Of a stretch of DNA of 53,971 bases, positions 23,501 to 34,814 are shown one piece after another. The DNA is taken from contig NW_003149274.1 of the NCBI RefSeq assembly GCF_000003605.2, positions 187,216 through 241,186 of the forward strand, given 5' to 3'. This DNA comes from Saccoglossus kowalevskii. Taxonomy: Eukaryota > Hemichordata > Enteropneusta > Harrimaniidae. The notes beneath the pieces were generated by a model that saw nothing but the letters and a program-made list of their open reading frames with translations, made no database searches and was not told the DNA's origin. Position numbers and translations under genes: made by a program. Numbering within the stretch: the first letter of the stretch is position 1; every line of letters starts with the position of its first letter.

Positions 23501-26500
23501 GGACCGTAGCGTTGTCCTGCAGGAGGAGGATACCTTTGGTGATCTTGCCCTGCCTTTTGATTTTGTTAGCTTCCCTTAATTTCAAAAGTGAAGCGTAATA
23601 GGCTTATGTAATTGTGGCACCCTTTGCCAGGAAATCTGTCATCACTACATCGTCCTGGTCCCAGAAGACTGTGAGCATGGCCTTGCCAGCGGAAGGCTGC
23701 ATCCTTGCCTTTTTTTAGAGCTGATGAGTCCAAGTGCTTCCACTGCATTGACTGGGCTTTGGTCTCTGGATCATAGTGATGGACCCAACTTTTATCCTGT
23801 GTAATCAGTCTTTTGAAAAACATTGACTCATCTTGTTGGCACATCTCCAAATTCATTCTTGCTTCTTGCTTCTGAAAAGGTGTGGGAAACCTGGGAATCC
23901 ATCTGGCATATGCATATGGTCATGAATGATAGTTTCCACAGACCCTGTACTAATATTGACATCGGTGTTGGTATGTATGTACATACGTAAACGTCGTGCA
24001 GCGTTGCCCAAAACCTCGGGCTAGGTGATCCCTAAAAGGTTGGGGTGAATTTGTGGGCAAAATCAAGGACAGTAACATGTGAAGTCGTCAGTCGGGCTTG
24101 TGTATGGACCCAACCATTCAACCATATCCGTCAGAAATATTTAAACATCTGGCGAAGTAAGATCAGCGATAAAGAAGAAAAAATAAGAGAAATAAACAAT
24201 TTGGATAGCAACATTACGCTCAAATTAAATAATGTTAATAAATAAGTTTATCACGACCGAGCTCAATAAAGCTAAGATTTATATGGATGGGAGTAGTGCT
24301 GTTGCTCACTAATGTGATATACAACTAATTGTTAACTTACATTACTTTTAACTTTTAAAAGAAAATGACGACTGGCAAGTGGGTTATAAACCTAGGCGGG
24401 TCAGGATATTACATTCTTAATTTACTCGCTTGCGTTACTGCTTTTAGTTCATTTTCACTTGTGCCTAATTTCATAAATAACCAGACGAATACATAGATGA
24501 CGTGTTTATCGTACGCGTACAAAAGCAAGTTCATTGAACACCTGAAATGTAAAACCGTGGCTACGATGGTTACAGACCACTTATTCGCAATCATATTTCA
24601 GAAGGTTCTATCTGATTATTTTCAAAATCAAAGTAATTGCATATAATTGTACAGGGTCATCAATAATAATTACGACATTAGTATCAAAGACGGACATTTT
24701 TAGACTGATCCCGGCGTGAGTTTGTTGTGTTGTTTCAAAGGGCACTTTGGTGTTAAAATTCCTGATACAAACCACAGACCAAATGAATTGTAAAAAGCTG
24801 TTCGATAAAAGAGGGTTGTACTAATATATCGATAATAGACAGATGTTGTTTCTATTGACCCTGTTATTTAAAATCCCTGATATCTCCGATGGATACAGTC
24901 CGATATTGATCAATGAGGGCGGGTATCTTTTTCCAACATTTAAACATACTATACCCCATACCCCATTGGGTCAAGGCATTGACGCCCACCATATGAAATG
25001 GTCTTATCCAATATGGAAGTGACCCGCGATTCTAAACTTCAGGAACAAAATTAGAATACTGCAAAAATGTATGCAGTAGTTGCATTAACAATAAACACTT
25101 TATACCAAAGAAATTTGCAGTGATAGTATTTCTTTTTTCCATTTTTTCTAAGTATTTCTCGCTGGCATTGATTTTGGCAATCAATGGCAGATTTAGTTCG
25201 TCACATCAACTTTGAATGACGATTTAGATGGCTCATGTCCGGTCATACTTAATGCAAAACTTACAAGAATATATTATCAAGAACACGCTAGATAAATTAT
25301 ATATAATAAATAGTCAGTAACGGAACGAAATCTCACAATAACGCATTTTGTAGGTTTGCATAACTATAAGCTATTTTAATCAAATTCAACTATTTCTATC
25401 TACATTCGACAAGCCACATTACAATATCTTTATCTTCCATATACAGCCTCTCGTCTGCAATATGTATATACTAACTGTTCATGCGCATTTGTTAATGTAG
25501 TACTTGACTCAATATTATATGTACGCCTTATCAAAGACGGTAATGTAAGAAACTGGTAGTCCGTATTGATTATTGTGTATTATTGCGCCATGGACACTTT
25601 GTGAGTAAACAAAACAAAATTCCGGTCCAGGAGTAATCACATGATTATAAACAATTATATTGTTGAATCACCAATTTGAAAACCTGCATTCAACAAAATA
25701 CGAATCGTAGTTGCCTGAATAATAAACATTATGCCTTGGTATCGTGCAAATCCACCACCTTCCATGACTTCAAAGGCAGCAGCTGATTGGGTCGATCACC
25801 GGGTCGTACTAATTTTGTTATCGTATAGGAAATGATTAGTTTCGTGTCACATGTTGCTAACATAGCTAAGTGATCGTGTTTTTTTTGTTTTTTTTATTTT
25901 TTATTTTGGCGAGGCTGCCAACAACGAAAGTCTAGCAGCGCCGACATTGTTGCAATCATAGCGGAACTGTGTTAAGGACAGATTTACTTAATGTCGTTAT
26001 TTATAATTATTTTTTATATCTCGGTGGCTCGGAGGGGACTGTGAGATTCATTGTAAACAATGATTAGTGTTTACCAATACTGTCTATGATAATGTGTACT
26101 TCAACAATGCATATGTACATGTATAAATTGTCAGTTTACATGATGAGGAAACAGTGCCTCTAGTGGCGAATTTGGGTAAGCCTAGGTTAGGGTTCAGTAA
26201 CTCCAGAATGGTCGCTGACAGAGCAAGATGTGCGTAAAGCTCTAGTAAAAGTTGACTGCACACGGATACTAGATCTGGTGGTCTGCATAACGAGCACTCA
26301 TATTACTGACGCCACAGATTTGTTTTGGTTGCTAGGTCAATCTATAGATTGTTTCATTCGTTGGCAAGGATTGCATTGGTGAGAGACACTCAGTTGACCA
26401 TCTAGTAGCAGTGAACATTCTTATGGGTCACATTACACGTATATTGGACCCCAGTAATCTTTGATTTTGTTCATAAATCGCTACACAATGTATCAATGAG

Positions 26501-28701
26501 ACAACGCGGTGGCGTTTCTATGCAAGTTTTATCCAGGGCATAGCACCAAAAACTATGTAAAATCCGTTGCAACCGGGAACACGCATTTGAATGGAATGTT
26601 GGCATTACTAACTCATGTTACGATTTTTGTTCTCCGATATTATCGTCTAATAATGTTTAAGTTAGACATCTATGTCTGGGCATAGGCCCTCTATGTTGGC
26701 AGAGATGTCTAACTTAGAAATTTGTAGACATTATTAGACGATAATATCGGAGAAAAACGAACTGCCCCAATAGTCACCCAAGAAAAGATGTCCAACTTAG
26801 ACATTTTTAGACATTATTTAGATAATATGGATATTATCGATAATATCGGGGGGTAACAAACTGTTCCAATTGTTGCCCAGACAGAACTGTCTAACTTAGA
26901 CATTTTTAGAAGATAATATCGGATAACGTTAAAAATTGCAATGTCGCGCCTTCCTCTGGAATATAAGCGTTTTTGTCACGCCGTCAAAATACGCTACATC
27001 GGCCAACAATATATCGGGAATTTTATGGAGGAGACATTCACAGCAACCGAATCAGAAAATAATGAGAATTGTGAAACACATTACTGCTTTGGTGAAGCAA
27101 CTCGCCAGTTACAAAGACTTCGAGGACTACATAATTATGGTGACTGATTCGAGACACGCCTGGCATAAAATCTTGTGTCACTGATGCGATTGCTATTGGA
27201 AATCTACACACAGTCATTTCCAATGCAATTGTTACCAAACAAGATCGTCCGGTTTCGCAGCGCCATAAAGTGGATGGCACGCTACGAATCAGTCGTACGA
27301 ATATATCGGCATCTTGACAACAATGGGGTGAACGTAAAAATTCACGCCCTTGACAGGAAGTATGTCTATCAAGAGAGGCCAGGACCGAGAATGAGAATGA
27401 TACATGACACGCTACTAAGTCCGTTCAAAAAGCTACGAATAAATAGCTAGTAACGGCTCACCCGAAACGCAGTTACGACAACATTTAGCACGAGTAATTA
27501 CACAATACGTACGAGTAACTACAGGATACACCAGCGTGTGGACTTCTCCCCATGACGGTAGTGAACGAATGTTGGTACATTGATTGCACATAACATTTTC
27601 TGACCAACACGTTACATTCATTATCAAATAAATATTCAACCTTGTTTTTGTCAACCCCATGCACCCAATGCAAGGAGACTCGTCCGTGTCCACTTCCGTA
27701 ATGGGTTCCATTGTAATCGGTAACACAAACAACACACTTAGTGGTGTTTATTTCACTTCATATGCAAAGTAGACATTTTCAAAATGAGGTGGGCAGTGCC
27801 AGAAAATTCAAATCTCAACGGTTTTGAAGGGCATTTTATCGGCAAAAGTAAATGATTGGGTGTCATATTGATTTCTTTTTTCATTTATGACTTCTCTGAA
27901 CATTCATACTGCCATTCACGTCTGCAAAATAGGAAACATAATGAAATGAATCACTGTTTCTCGTGTTTTTTGTGGGGCTTTTAGTCGCCGTTGTTGTGGG
28001 CGAGGAGGGGGGTCTTCATTTGTTCCATGTCGGGCTGACAGTAGTCGGGATTAGTTATTTGTTATTGCCACGTTTACACACAGCATTTTATCGGAGCCCT
28101 ACGGCTCGAGCAAGGCGAATGGCATTTGTCTAACTCAAAATATATAACTGTTTGAACTGAGTTTGTTGCTTTGACCATAAAATACTTCACTTTATATGTA
28201 AGCAAAACCTCGTGGTATTATGTCTTTCAACTACACGCCTCTGTTCTGTCACGAAGATTTACTGGTTTATGCGTATACCTGGAAGACCTACCGTGATTGT
28301 ATTTCATGTTGTACTGAATACATTCACAGAATCGATACAATATGTCCAAAACGATAATACAGCAGTATAAACTCATTGTTTTAAAATGGACGCCAGTCAA
28401 ACAGGAATTTATAGGTAGTCAGTGTACACATATCATTCCTAATGGGCGGTTGTCTGCTTGTAGCATTCGTTTCACGTATTTTCGCCATTTACTCAGATAA
28501 TACTAATAAACACCATCTCATCTCAACGTCTGCTTATAATGTATTGTTGTGTCCATCGCAAAAATACTTTGATCACGACGAAACGCGTTGCGCTATTACC
28601 AGCATTTGGACAACATAAAACATACCTTGCGTCACAACACTCCAAATGAAGCAACTAACTATGACAACTGGAAGGTATAAACGAACGACTCTACCACCCA
28701 T
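15619..28701 (-). CDS. Gene B: muramidase-CCVP-WSC-stanniocalcin mosaic protein
   Basis: Visible coding exons: 28626-28701, 22630-22811, 22342-22489, 21803-22042, 20390-20518, 20145-20273, 18879-18995, 18155-18445, 17816-17984, then after the gap 16298-16691, 16020-16180 and 15619-15933. The first nine sum to 1481 bases (493 codons plus two) in one frame; the last three give 870 bases ending in TAA. Order: signal peptide (1-25), pesticin/T4-type muramidase (26-215), three CCVP modules (216-340), WSC 1 (341-437), WSC 2 first part (438-493), gap, then stanniocalcin-like domains. By comparison with gene C, two exons (about 98 and 140 bases) should sit in the gap. That parts before and after the gap are one gene is inferred from strand, phase and the gene C template; two separate genes remain possible. 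The likely product is a secreted peptidoglycan hydrolase. Confidence 0.7.
16742..17531. other. Assembly gap
   Basis: A run of 790 N bases. It falls exactly where gene C predicts two short exons of gene B (end of WSC 2 and start of stanniocalcin-like domain 1). The true length is unknown. Confidence 0.99.
17532..17572. repeat. (ATT)n microsatellite at the gap edge
   Basis: About 41 bases of uninterrupted ATT repeat abut the right edge of the gap and probably caused the assembly to break. Confidence 0.97.
17816..18445 (-). other. Gene B exons 8-9: WSC 1 and first part of WSC 2
   Basis: Exon 18155-18445 (291 bases, phase 1-1) holds a whole WSC domain: KGCYIDD, CVKYCRARAYKYAGLQ, LICSCSESF, and CGG before YETG. 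Exon 17816-17984 (169 bases) holds the first part of a second: GYLGC, CFALCSKSGYAYAGLS, TCTCGN. It ends in a phase-2 donor, exactly as the 169-base exon of gene C does. The closing exon (98 bases in gene C) is not visible and is probably in the gap at 16742-17531. Confidence 0.8.
18879..20518 (-). other. Gene B exons 5-7: three CCVP cysteine-rich modules
   Basis: Exons 20390-20518, 20145-20273 and 18879-18995 are all phase 1-1. The first (GTCQ, GLCSGS, RTCCVP) and third (GICQ, NLCSG, ICCVP) follow the pattern C-x6-C-x5/6-C-x8/9-C-x5/8-C-C-V-P of the gene A modules. The middle one is different: ten cysteines packed as C.C.C..C...C....C...C....C before a CCIP ending, with many Asn and Lys. All three lie between the muramidase and the WSC domains. 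They are plausible substrate-binding or protease-resistant linkers; I assign no firm function. Confidence 0.7.
21803..22811 (-). other. Gene B exons 2-4: pesticin/T4-lysozyme-type muramidase
   Basis: Three exons (22630-22811, 22342-22489, 21803-22042) encode about 190 residues. The start reads EAGGFRDEGYVP, then SGVTIGYGIDL; the middle exon is helical; the last has LTVAQRTVIASVYYQYG, FWSYV, QQWNDALTELRNFGD and CERRNLEGDLL. These match the catalytic domain of bacterial pesticin and phage T4 lysozyme, which cleave the peptidoglycan glycan chain. Glu26, Thr51 and Asp57 in the predicted chain take the places of the known Glu, Thr, Asp active site; the six-residue Thr-to-Asp spacing equals that recalled for pesticin. 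Three introns and a signal peptide show a domesticated animal gene. An alternative acceptor at about 22848 would add about a dozen residues in a different phase. Confidence 0.82.
23243..24000 (-). mobile_element. Truncated mariner-like element, copy 2
   Basis: The terminal repeat GGGGCGTTCAATAAGTAATG starts at about 23246 beside TA. The element reads on the minus strand: QDKSWVHHYDPETKAQS (a conserved mariner transposase block) at 23856-23700, then LLQDNATVHSSHV near 23500 in a shifted frame. The end shares the sequence around CGATGGGAGAAATGCATAAC with copy 1, so both belong to one family. I found no second terminal repeat near 24000; the 5' end is lost or decayed. It sits in the first intron of gene B. 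Confidence 0.8.
26621..26930. repeat. Palindromic and tandem repeat cluster
   Basis: The arm TTCTCCGATATTATCGTCTA at about 26630 is inverted at 26735-26753, and the pairing extends to AAGTTAGACATCT (left) and AGATGTCTAACTT (right), giving arms of about 50 bases round a 30-base loop. Two more degenerate copies of the right arm follow at 26786 and 26885. This looks like a foldback or MITE-type element with partial duplications. It is non-coding. Confidence 0.7.
28626..28701 (-). other. Gene B exon 1: start codon and signal peptide
   Basis: The start context GCCATGG at 28701 is a strong eukaryotic one. Twenty-five codons beginning MGGRVVRLYLPVVIVSCF give a basic N-terminus, a hydrophobic core and a polar end (SVVTQ), followed by G and a GTATG donor (phase 1). 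Joined to the acceptor at 22811, the split codon reads GAA, so the mature protein would start at the catalytic Glu of the muramidase. The intron is about 5.8 kb, and assigning this exon to gene B rests on strand, phase and the absence of a better candidate. Confidence 0.55.
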
Positions 28702-28984
28702 GGCAATCAGGTCCGTGCGTCTAAGGATGCGTACACAGTTAAGTTCTGCTGGGAACCGCAACTGTATAAACTATGCGACTCAACTGTGGAACAAATAAGA
28801 ATACAAATTCTCTACTACTTCCTTGTTGACCTCTGGTCACGTAATATATCAGCCCCACCTCAGCGACTTCGGCCATATTTACCAGTTCATGTTTAGGTCG
28901 TTTCGTTTCGTCTGCAGAGTGACCACTAGAAGGTGTATAGCGAACACAATAAATAATAGTAAAACATCGATATTGCCAAATGTT

Positions 28985-29345
28985 TTAGTAAAATTTACCA
29001 CAAAATTAAAATCATATGATTATGTTAAATTTCCGTCTTTAGTTGAAAGGAATTAATTCAACCTATCATTTTTGCCGTGTCGTTTTGCGTCATGTCCGTC
29101 GCCTGCAACATACGTCGTATGTAAAATGACGGAAGATGTTTCTCTCAACGAAACTGACGATTTAATACCCAACGTATCCAACAAGGCAACATTTACATGC
29201 AGGGGCAAGGGGAAAATATGGTCAGCGCTACACCAAACCTTGTCTGTCGTAGATTCCACCTTGCCGCCATAGATAGTTATTTGAATTTGCCTTCCTACTG
29301 CCGAAACATAAACATTATGCAAGCCCGCAAATTCAAAGCAAAAAT
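28985..29345. repeat. Diverged direct repeat, unit 1
   Basis: This unit matches 29785-30105 in order: ACAAAATTAAAA at the start, TAGTTGAAAG, GCCTGCAACATA, AAATGACGGAAGA, GCCGCCATA.ATAGTTA and GAAACATAAACAT at the end. On the minus strand both units encode related peptides (VYVS, ITIYGG or LTIYGG, then a stretch containing LPLH), so this may be an old coding exon or a repeat with coding ancestry. The family was not recognised. Confidence 0.55.
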
Positions 29346-29651
29346 TGACAATAATTCACAGTGTTCGACGACACTTTCCCTCGACCCGGTTAGATCAGAA
29401 TTCCTCTACACTGAATGTGTGGTATTATCATACACATGACACAATTCACACGCCCAACACAACAGTAAGTGTTAGTAATTTGTCTTCTAACTACGTGAGA
29501 TGTAGTTTTAATTTATAAAAGGGGGTCAAAGTTCCTGATATATCATGGTGAAGACGTTCTAAACATTGCCCCAAAAGCTTAGTATATGTGTATAATACAA
29601 GGTTAATGCTATATAAATAGAGAGAAGGAAACCCCCCCCCCAAGGTAACGA

Positions 29652-29783
29652 TTAAAGCGGAAGGGTCGTCACCTGCGCACGCGCGGGAATTGAGTCCCAA
29701 GCGACGATAACAACACACGCTAAAACGCAAAGGCTACAATGACACGCTATGGCCATCTGACGCATGCGCAGGTGACGACTTAA
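29652..29783. mobile_element. TTAA-flanked MITE, copy 2
   Basis: TTAA at 29652-29655 and 29780-29783 flanks AGCGGAAGGGTCGTCACC at the left and the inverse of AGTCGTCACCTGCGCATG at the right. The interior (CACGCTATGGCCATCTGACG) is the reverse complement of the interior of copy 1 at 11369. It lies just before direct-repeat unit 2. Confidence 0.72.
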
Positions 29784-29784
29784 G

Positions 29785-30105
29785 TAAAATTGATCACAAA
29801 ATTAAAAGCCTGTGACTATATCAAATTCCAGCCCTTAGTTGAAAGCAATTTATCCAAGGCACAATTTTCGCCTGCAACATAAATATGGCTGAGTTTTTCG
29901 TACATGAAATGACGGAAGAAGATCTTCTCAAAGAATTGCATTGCGGCAATTGTATGCAGAGGCAATTTGCAAATATAGGCAGCGATACACAAGATCTAGT
30001 CTCTCGGGAATTCGATCGTGCCGCCATAAATAGTTAATTCAACTTGATGTCTTACCAATGAAACATAAACATAATGTAAGGCCGCAAAACAATGTGTGTA
30101 TCGCA
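29785..30105. repeat. Diverged direct repeat, unit 2
   Basis: The second unit of the pair starting at 28985, about 800 bases downstream, with small indels throughout. The minus-strand frame is broken by a stop in the middle, whereas unit 1 keeps an open frame of 89 codons. Confidence 0.55.
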
Positions 30106-32589
30106 TTAATAAAGCAAATAAAGGCTTCGCTTCTTCGCATCGAAGAAAACGATAAGCAATACCGAATGTTTTTTTTCGGAACGACGTACGGTTTGTTATC
30201 ATCCAGCGACCCACTTTCATTTGTCCTTAAAGTATGGTTTATCTTACCATTCAAAACTGAGTGGCATGCCGATGACATTTTGGTCTCTCAAATGATGTTC
30301 GGTATTGTAGATCTCCAGACGGAAATAATATAATAGAGTACATGATGACATATAGTTCGAACGTTGCACGTCTTTCAATCATATTTACAAACCGAGCGTG
30401 TGTTTGAGCGACAGCGTGTTGAAACTGGACCCGGAACAGCATATATATCATGAAATTCACCACACACAAAAGCGAAGCAAGTGTTCGTTGCTGTTTTTCC
30501 CAATAAAAACAAAAGAATTTCACAATGTCGAAAAACGGAACTACGTATATACTTCATCATAAAGTTTTCATACAAAGTTTCACTTTAACATTTCCCTGTG
30601 TTGCTTTAGTTTTGTCTTGTCCACAAAAAGTATTGGCGTGGTTTTGAATGACAAGTATAGCTGGCAACTTGAGCCACCAAATTAAATGGAAATAAGTTGA
30701 CGTTACACCAGAGTTATTATAAATTTCCGCAAAAATGACTTGATTGTAATGAACTCAAAATCTAAAAAACTTTAAATCATAATGCAATTAAATGCGCCCA
30801 TTGAATTCACTAAAACAATGATAAATCCTAGTGTTTGGATAATAGTTTTGAGCACCAAACCCTGTAGTTAAAACTTGTAAGTTGTTTTTCATTCTCCTCC
30901 TGCTCTAAATAAAAATGAAGGTCACCCAAAATTTGTTCCATGACAATGCTTACAACTGCTAATCAAAAGACAATGAACAGAAATCAGAAATTAATTCGCA
31001 TATTCAATCCCAGGAATCAATGACATTGATTTTCGTAATAGTGTGTTGTACGTCAGAAACAAAACTGATATCAACTATAGAATTGAAATATCATATATTT
31101 GAGAGAATGATCTGATATATATTTATAAGAATGAAGCTCTCTGTTGTTATCGCGGCCCTCTATATTTGAGATCAGTTTCTGTTTTCGGTATGTATTCAAA
31201 TCTATTGACATCTGTCTGATATATTATGCAGCATTAAAATAGTCATATGACAAGTTTTTAGAAGCCACTTACTGTCTTGCTCACACTGTTATTATATTTT
31301 TGGCGGGACAGCCACTATGTGGTTTTGGGTACTGCTCTGTTCCATTGTGTGCAAACAATCGTGGTTTCATTATTCCTGGGTTTGAATATGCGAATAGATT
31401 TATATATCATTATGCGATGGCGAAGATCGGATTCACGAAAAACGCATTATATGTGGTCGGCTACTTTTGGAATAAAACATTAGTATCACATGAGGATGAT
31501 ATACTTAATTTGAGGGAGACAAACAGTGTCACAGGTGAATTCCAAAAGTTTTCTAAATTAATGGTTTTTCTTTAGCTCAATTGGTGATATAAACCATTCG
31601 GTGTATATATGTTTATGATAACGGGGACCTATTATCAACTGATCTTCAGTTTACACTTGCTTTGAGATATCTTGTGTCATTAGATGAAATCGTATTTTAC
31701 TATTAACTGTTGATGAACGTCAAGTCGTGTCACGCTGTGCTGTTTTATCTTATATGGAAGTATACTCTTATTATGTTTATCTACTGAATATAGAACATAA
31801 ATTTCACAAATTATATAACCGTGTATTTCAAAGTTTTTAAGTACGGTGCTAAATATTCTACTTTTATTCAATTAAACTTGAATTAAAACACAATTCCAGG
31901 TTGAATTGCAGCATTGTTACAGTAATGAAGTTTAATTTGTAAAAACACTCCACGCGGTAAACAAGTGAATAGCAAAGACAAGTTTATTGAGAAAAAATGA
32001 CTTACAGGCACAAACTACAAAACTACTAAAATTACAATACAATAAAATACAATTCTTTAAACTACAAAATCGAGCAGGGGGAGGACTTCTACCCCCCCCC
32101 CCCCCCGAGACAGCTCGTGCCCACCTGAGCAATGGATTTCGGGAACCAAAAGAAAGAGGGGGAAACCTGCATGAGGCCGCCCAACCTTGAAATGAGGATC
32201 AGGATGACATCCAATGCCCAAATGAGGGACACGAGCTGCAAGTGGAGCGAAGTGACCCCAATTGAAATAAAGAGACCTGAAAGAGAAATAATGGGTTAGT
32301 AGGGTTGACTCAAACATGAACAGACCAAGGAGTGGTGCAGAGGGAACAGATGTTCACAGTCTGCGTGGTAACTAAACTGAACTTCTCATGGCCCAGGGGA
32401 CACGAACTGAGTGGCACAGGGGGAGGTAGCAACCTCGCGGCCTGTGGAACAGCTATGTGCGGCCTGGGGGAGAGGGACGTGGGTGACATTGAACTGCGAA
32501 ACACAGGGGGAGAGAAGTGCCTCGGGCTAGTGGGACAGCCATGTGTGGCCCGTGATGCAGATTGTAAAGGTCTGAACATGGTTTATAGA

Positions 32590-33468
32590 GATGCCAGGTT
32601 AATAAAGGTTTCTCGTAAAAGCTGTTGAGATGCACGGATGTACGTCCGGTAGCAGTCATTGGTCCATCTTCCTAGGATTTTGATGAGATGGTCTGGTATA
32701 TGACATATTGCATTGAATATTGATATATTGCAGCAGTTGTAGCAGCTCCAATACGGAATGAAGGGCCGACATAAATAAGTGGATCATGACCCAGTCGTTA
32801 TAGCAGGATGCATAGCGCATTGATAAAAAATTCCCTGTGGAATGGGGTTCCTTCTGGTAGAGCCAGTAGTGGGTCATTAGGTAGTGCGTTCATTTGGTAG
32901 TGAACAGACAGGAGGTGACACATTGTGGTGATCGGACAAATTGGCATTGCCTGTTGGAAATAATTGCAGGTGGAAACCCTGGCGGAACTGGTCTGTCTTT
33001 AAAGACTTGATGTGCAATGTTACGGACTTTGTTGCATCTTTTTCATTATTGATGATGACATCCTTTATGCAGAGATGAAGATTGGGCTTGAACGCATTCA
33101 CTAGGGCAGTAAACTCACTGCAGTGCAAGAAGAAAAACAAAGGCAATGGTGAGCGATGACTGCAAAAGTAAATATGTGTATCTGCCATATACATCGCTTT
33201 GCAGAAGCACACATAATTGCTTAAGGATGTCCACAGTTATGGGCAAACGCGGACAAGATGAAGAACCCTGCATCCGGTGAATCCCTCTCAACACATGGGA
33301 TAGGCAAATGAAATCCAAGCCCTCGGATGTGATCATGGGGTTTCCATAGCCTCCCCGAATGTAGTGGTTCCGAATTGATGCAAGGTAAACTTTAATCGTA
33401 GAAAGTTTTAATCGCAGACTGGAAGCACAGTGAGCTACAAAGTAAATTACATATCTGGATGGGAGCAC
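32590..33468 (-). pseudogene. Tyrosine recombinase of the DIRS-like element, frameshifted
   Basis: Three frames cover the recombinase. First, 33468-33115 has the N-terminal core-binding part (STIKVYLASIRNHY, VLRGIHRMQG, PRLPIT). A middle piece lies at 33200-32877. The catalytic end has SFRIGAATTAA near 32750 and, one frame over, GRWTNDCYRTYIR near 32650 with the nucleophile Tyr. The His expected two residues before the Ser-Phe-Arg motif is a Pro here, so besides its frameshifts the enzyme lacks a key residue. Confidence 0.72.
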
Positions 33469-33571
33469 TCAAAGAGGATGGCGAAGCGAAGCCATGAACA
33501 CACTCCTGTTGCATAGGACCGGAGTGTCCTTGTGCTGAAGGAGGCATCCTGGAAGTGCAAAATAGCATCAT

Positions 33572-34814
33572 TTAGCCGAACATTATTTCATGAGGTATTG
33601 GGCTCAGCTTTGGGGCTGCTTCCCGGGAACGACGAACCTGCAAACGTGATAGAGAATCAGCAATAATGTTAATGGACCCAGGTATATGTTCTGCCTGGAA
33701 AGTGAAGCTATTGGTGGCTGCTAGAATGACAAGGTGGTGCATAAGTTTCATTATAGCTGGTGACTTTGAACGCCTCTTGTTGATAATGTTCTCCACTGCT
33801 ACATTGTCACAATGAAATAACACTCTCTTACGACACCAATATTTCCCCTAAAGGATGCCAGCAACAACAATAGGGTACAATTCCTGGAAGTGCCATTCTA
33901 CAGAAGAAGCTTGTTGGACCACGGGGCTTTAAACCATTGCCCTTGAGAGTGACCCCCTGAAACCAACACCACTGGCATCAGTGAAAAGCTCCATACAAGA
34001 TGCAATCTTTGCCACATAAATAAGTTCGTCTTGGCTTCTGTAGACAAGGTGACGTGGTGATGAAGACTCCCTTTGAAAGTTCAATGAGACGGGAAATAAA
34101 AGTTCTACTAGGGACAATGACTCTGCAGGCAAAATTCAAATGACCTAACAGACTCAAAAGGTTGTGTTTTGTGCAAGTTTTGTGGTTGGTAAATAACATT
34201 TCTCGAATGCGGGCTAATTTGTCCATGGGAAATCGTGCTTGCATGCATTGCATGTCCAACTCGATTCCTAAGTATTCGACCATGCAGCTAGGACCTACTT
34301 TTTTATGAGGTGCTAGTGGTATGCCTAGATGTTTAAAAATCAACGTCAAGAGTGCCATGGTTTTTTCTGTGTCGACATTTGGCAAGTCAACGGTGAGGAA
34401 GTCGTCCAGCAAATAGAAAATAGTCTTGATGCCATAGTTTTTTTCTATGATCCAACAAATCGCAGATGACAAGTGATAGAAATAGTAGGACTGATGCCAA
34501 TAAATTCCATATAAATGCCACAAGGAGGGGTGGATCGGCATGAGCTTAAATGCATCTACGATGTCTGTTTTGCATAACATGGCTCCAGCACCAGCATTAT
34601 TGATTGCGACAATAGCATCATCTACTTTCACATACCTGAGTGAAAAGTTCTCCTTATTAATGAGACCATTAATACTTGGTGTGTCGGAATCATGAAGAGA
34701 AGACAGGTCGACGATAAGCCACTTTTTTGTAGAATATTTCTTCTCCACTAGACCAATGGGGTTACATCGATAATGTGTAAAGGGGGAGTCGAGAAAGGAC
34801 CCATTAAATAACAT
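33572..34814 (-). pseudogene. Reverse transcriptase and RNase H region of the DIRS-like element
   Basis: The frame 34814-33978 (278 codons) carries the order of reverse-transcriptase blocks: PIGLVEKK, a core with DIVDAFKLMPIHP, YLLDDFL and YLGIELDM. Its end runs into RNase H (LFTDASG). The frame then breaks, and RNase H resumes at 33823-33572 with HIPGSINIIADSLSRLQ. Both are characteristic of DIRS-like elements. The frame breaks and lack of a joined reading frame mark it as a relic. Confidence 0.82.

Larger units (their letters stand above)
22812..28625 (-). other. Gene B first intron
   Basis: About 5.8 kb between the signal-peptide exon and the muramidase. It contains a truncated mariner copy (23243-24000) and a palindromic repeat cluster (26621-26930). 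I recognised no exon, although a cysteine-rich minus-strand frame at 27460-27735 deserves a check. The remainder is AT-rich. Confidence 0.5.
28702..31990. other. Intergenic region upstream of gene B
   Basis: No recognised gene. It should hold the promoter of gene B just above 28701; the only hint is a TTATA-like stretch about 70 bases upstream on the minus strand. It also holds a diverged direct-repeat pair (28985-29345 and 29785-30105) around a TTAA MITE. Several open frames of 60-100 codons on both strands have no family I can name. Confidence 0.45.

Noticed and set aside
26936..27450. Overlapping plus-strand frames in the gene B intron
   Set aside because: Several frames are open at once and none shows a family motif; this is consistent with chance.
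27433..27735. Cysteine-rich open frames on the minus strand, one ending in a phase-1 donor-like GGTGAGC
   Set aside because: Two frames are open together, the best acceptor gives the wrong phase for the gene B signal-peptide exon, and no known domain pattern appears. It could be an extra exon but is not supported.
28070..28130. CCV-ending stretch that resembles the end of a CCVP module
   Set aside because: It lacks the GTCQ half and has a stop straight after the cysteines, so it is probably chance.
31277..31575. Plus-strand frames of 68-91 residues
   Set aside because: No recognised domain, two frames open together, and located in repeat-rich intergenic DNA.
32310..32659. GC-rich open frames on both strands near the C run
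   Set aside because: They arise from low-complexity GC-rich sequence at the tail of the DIRS-like relic.
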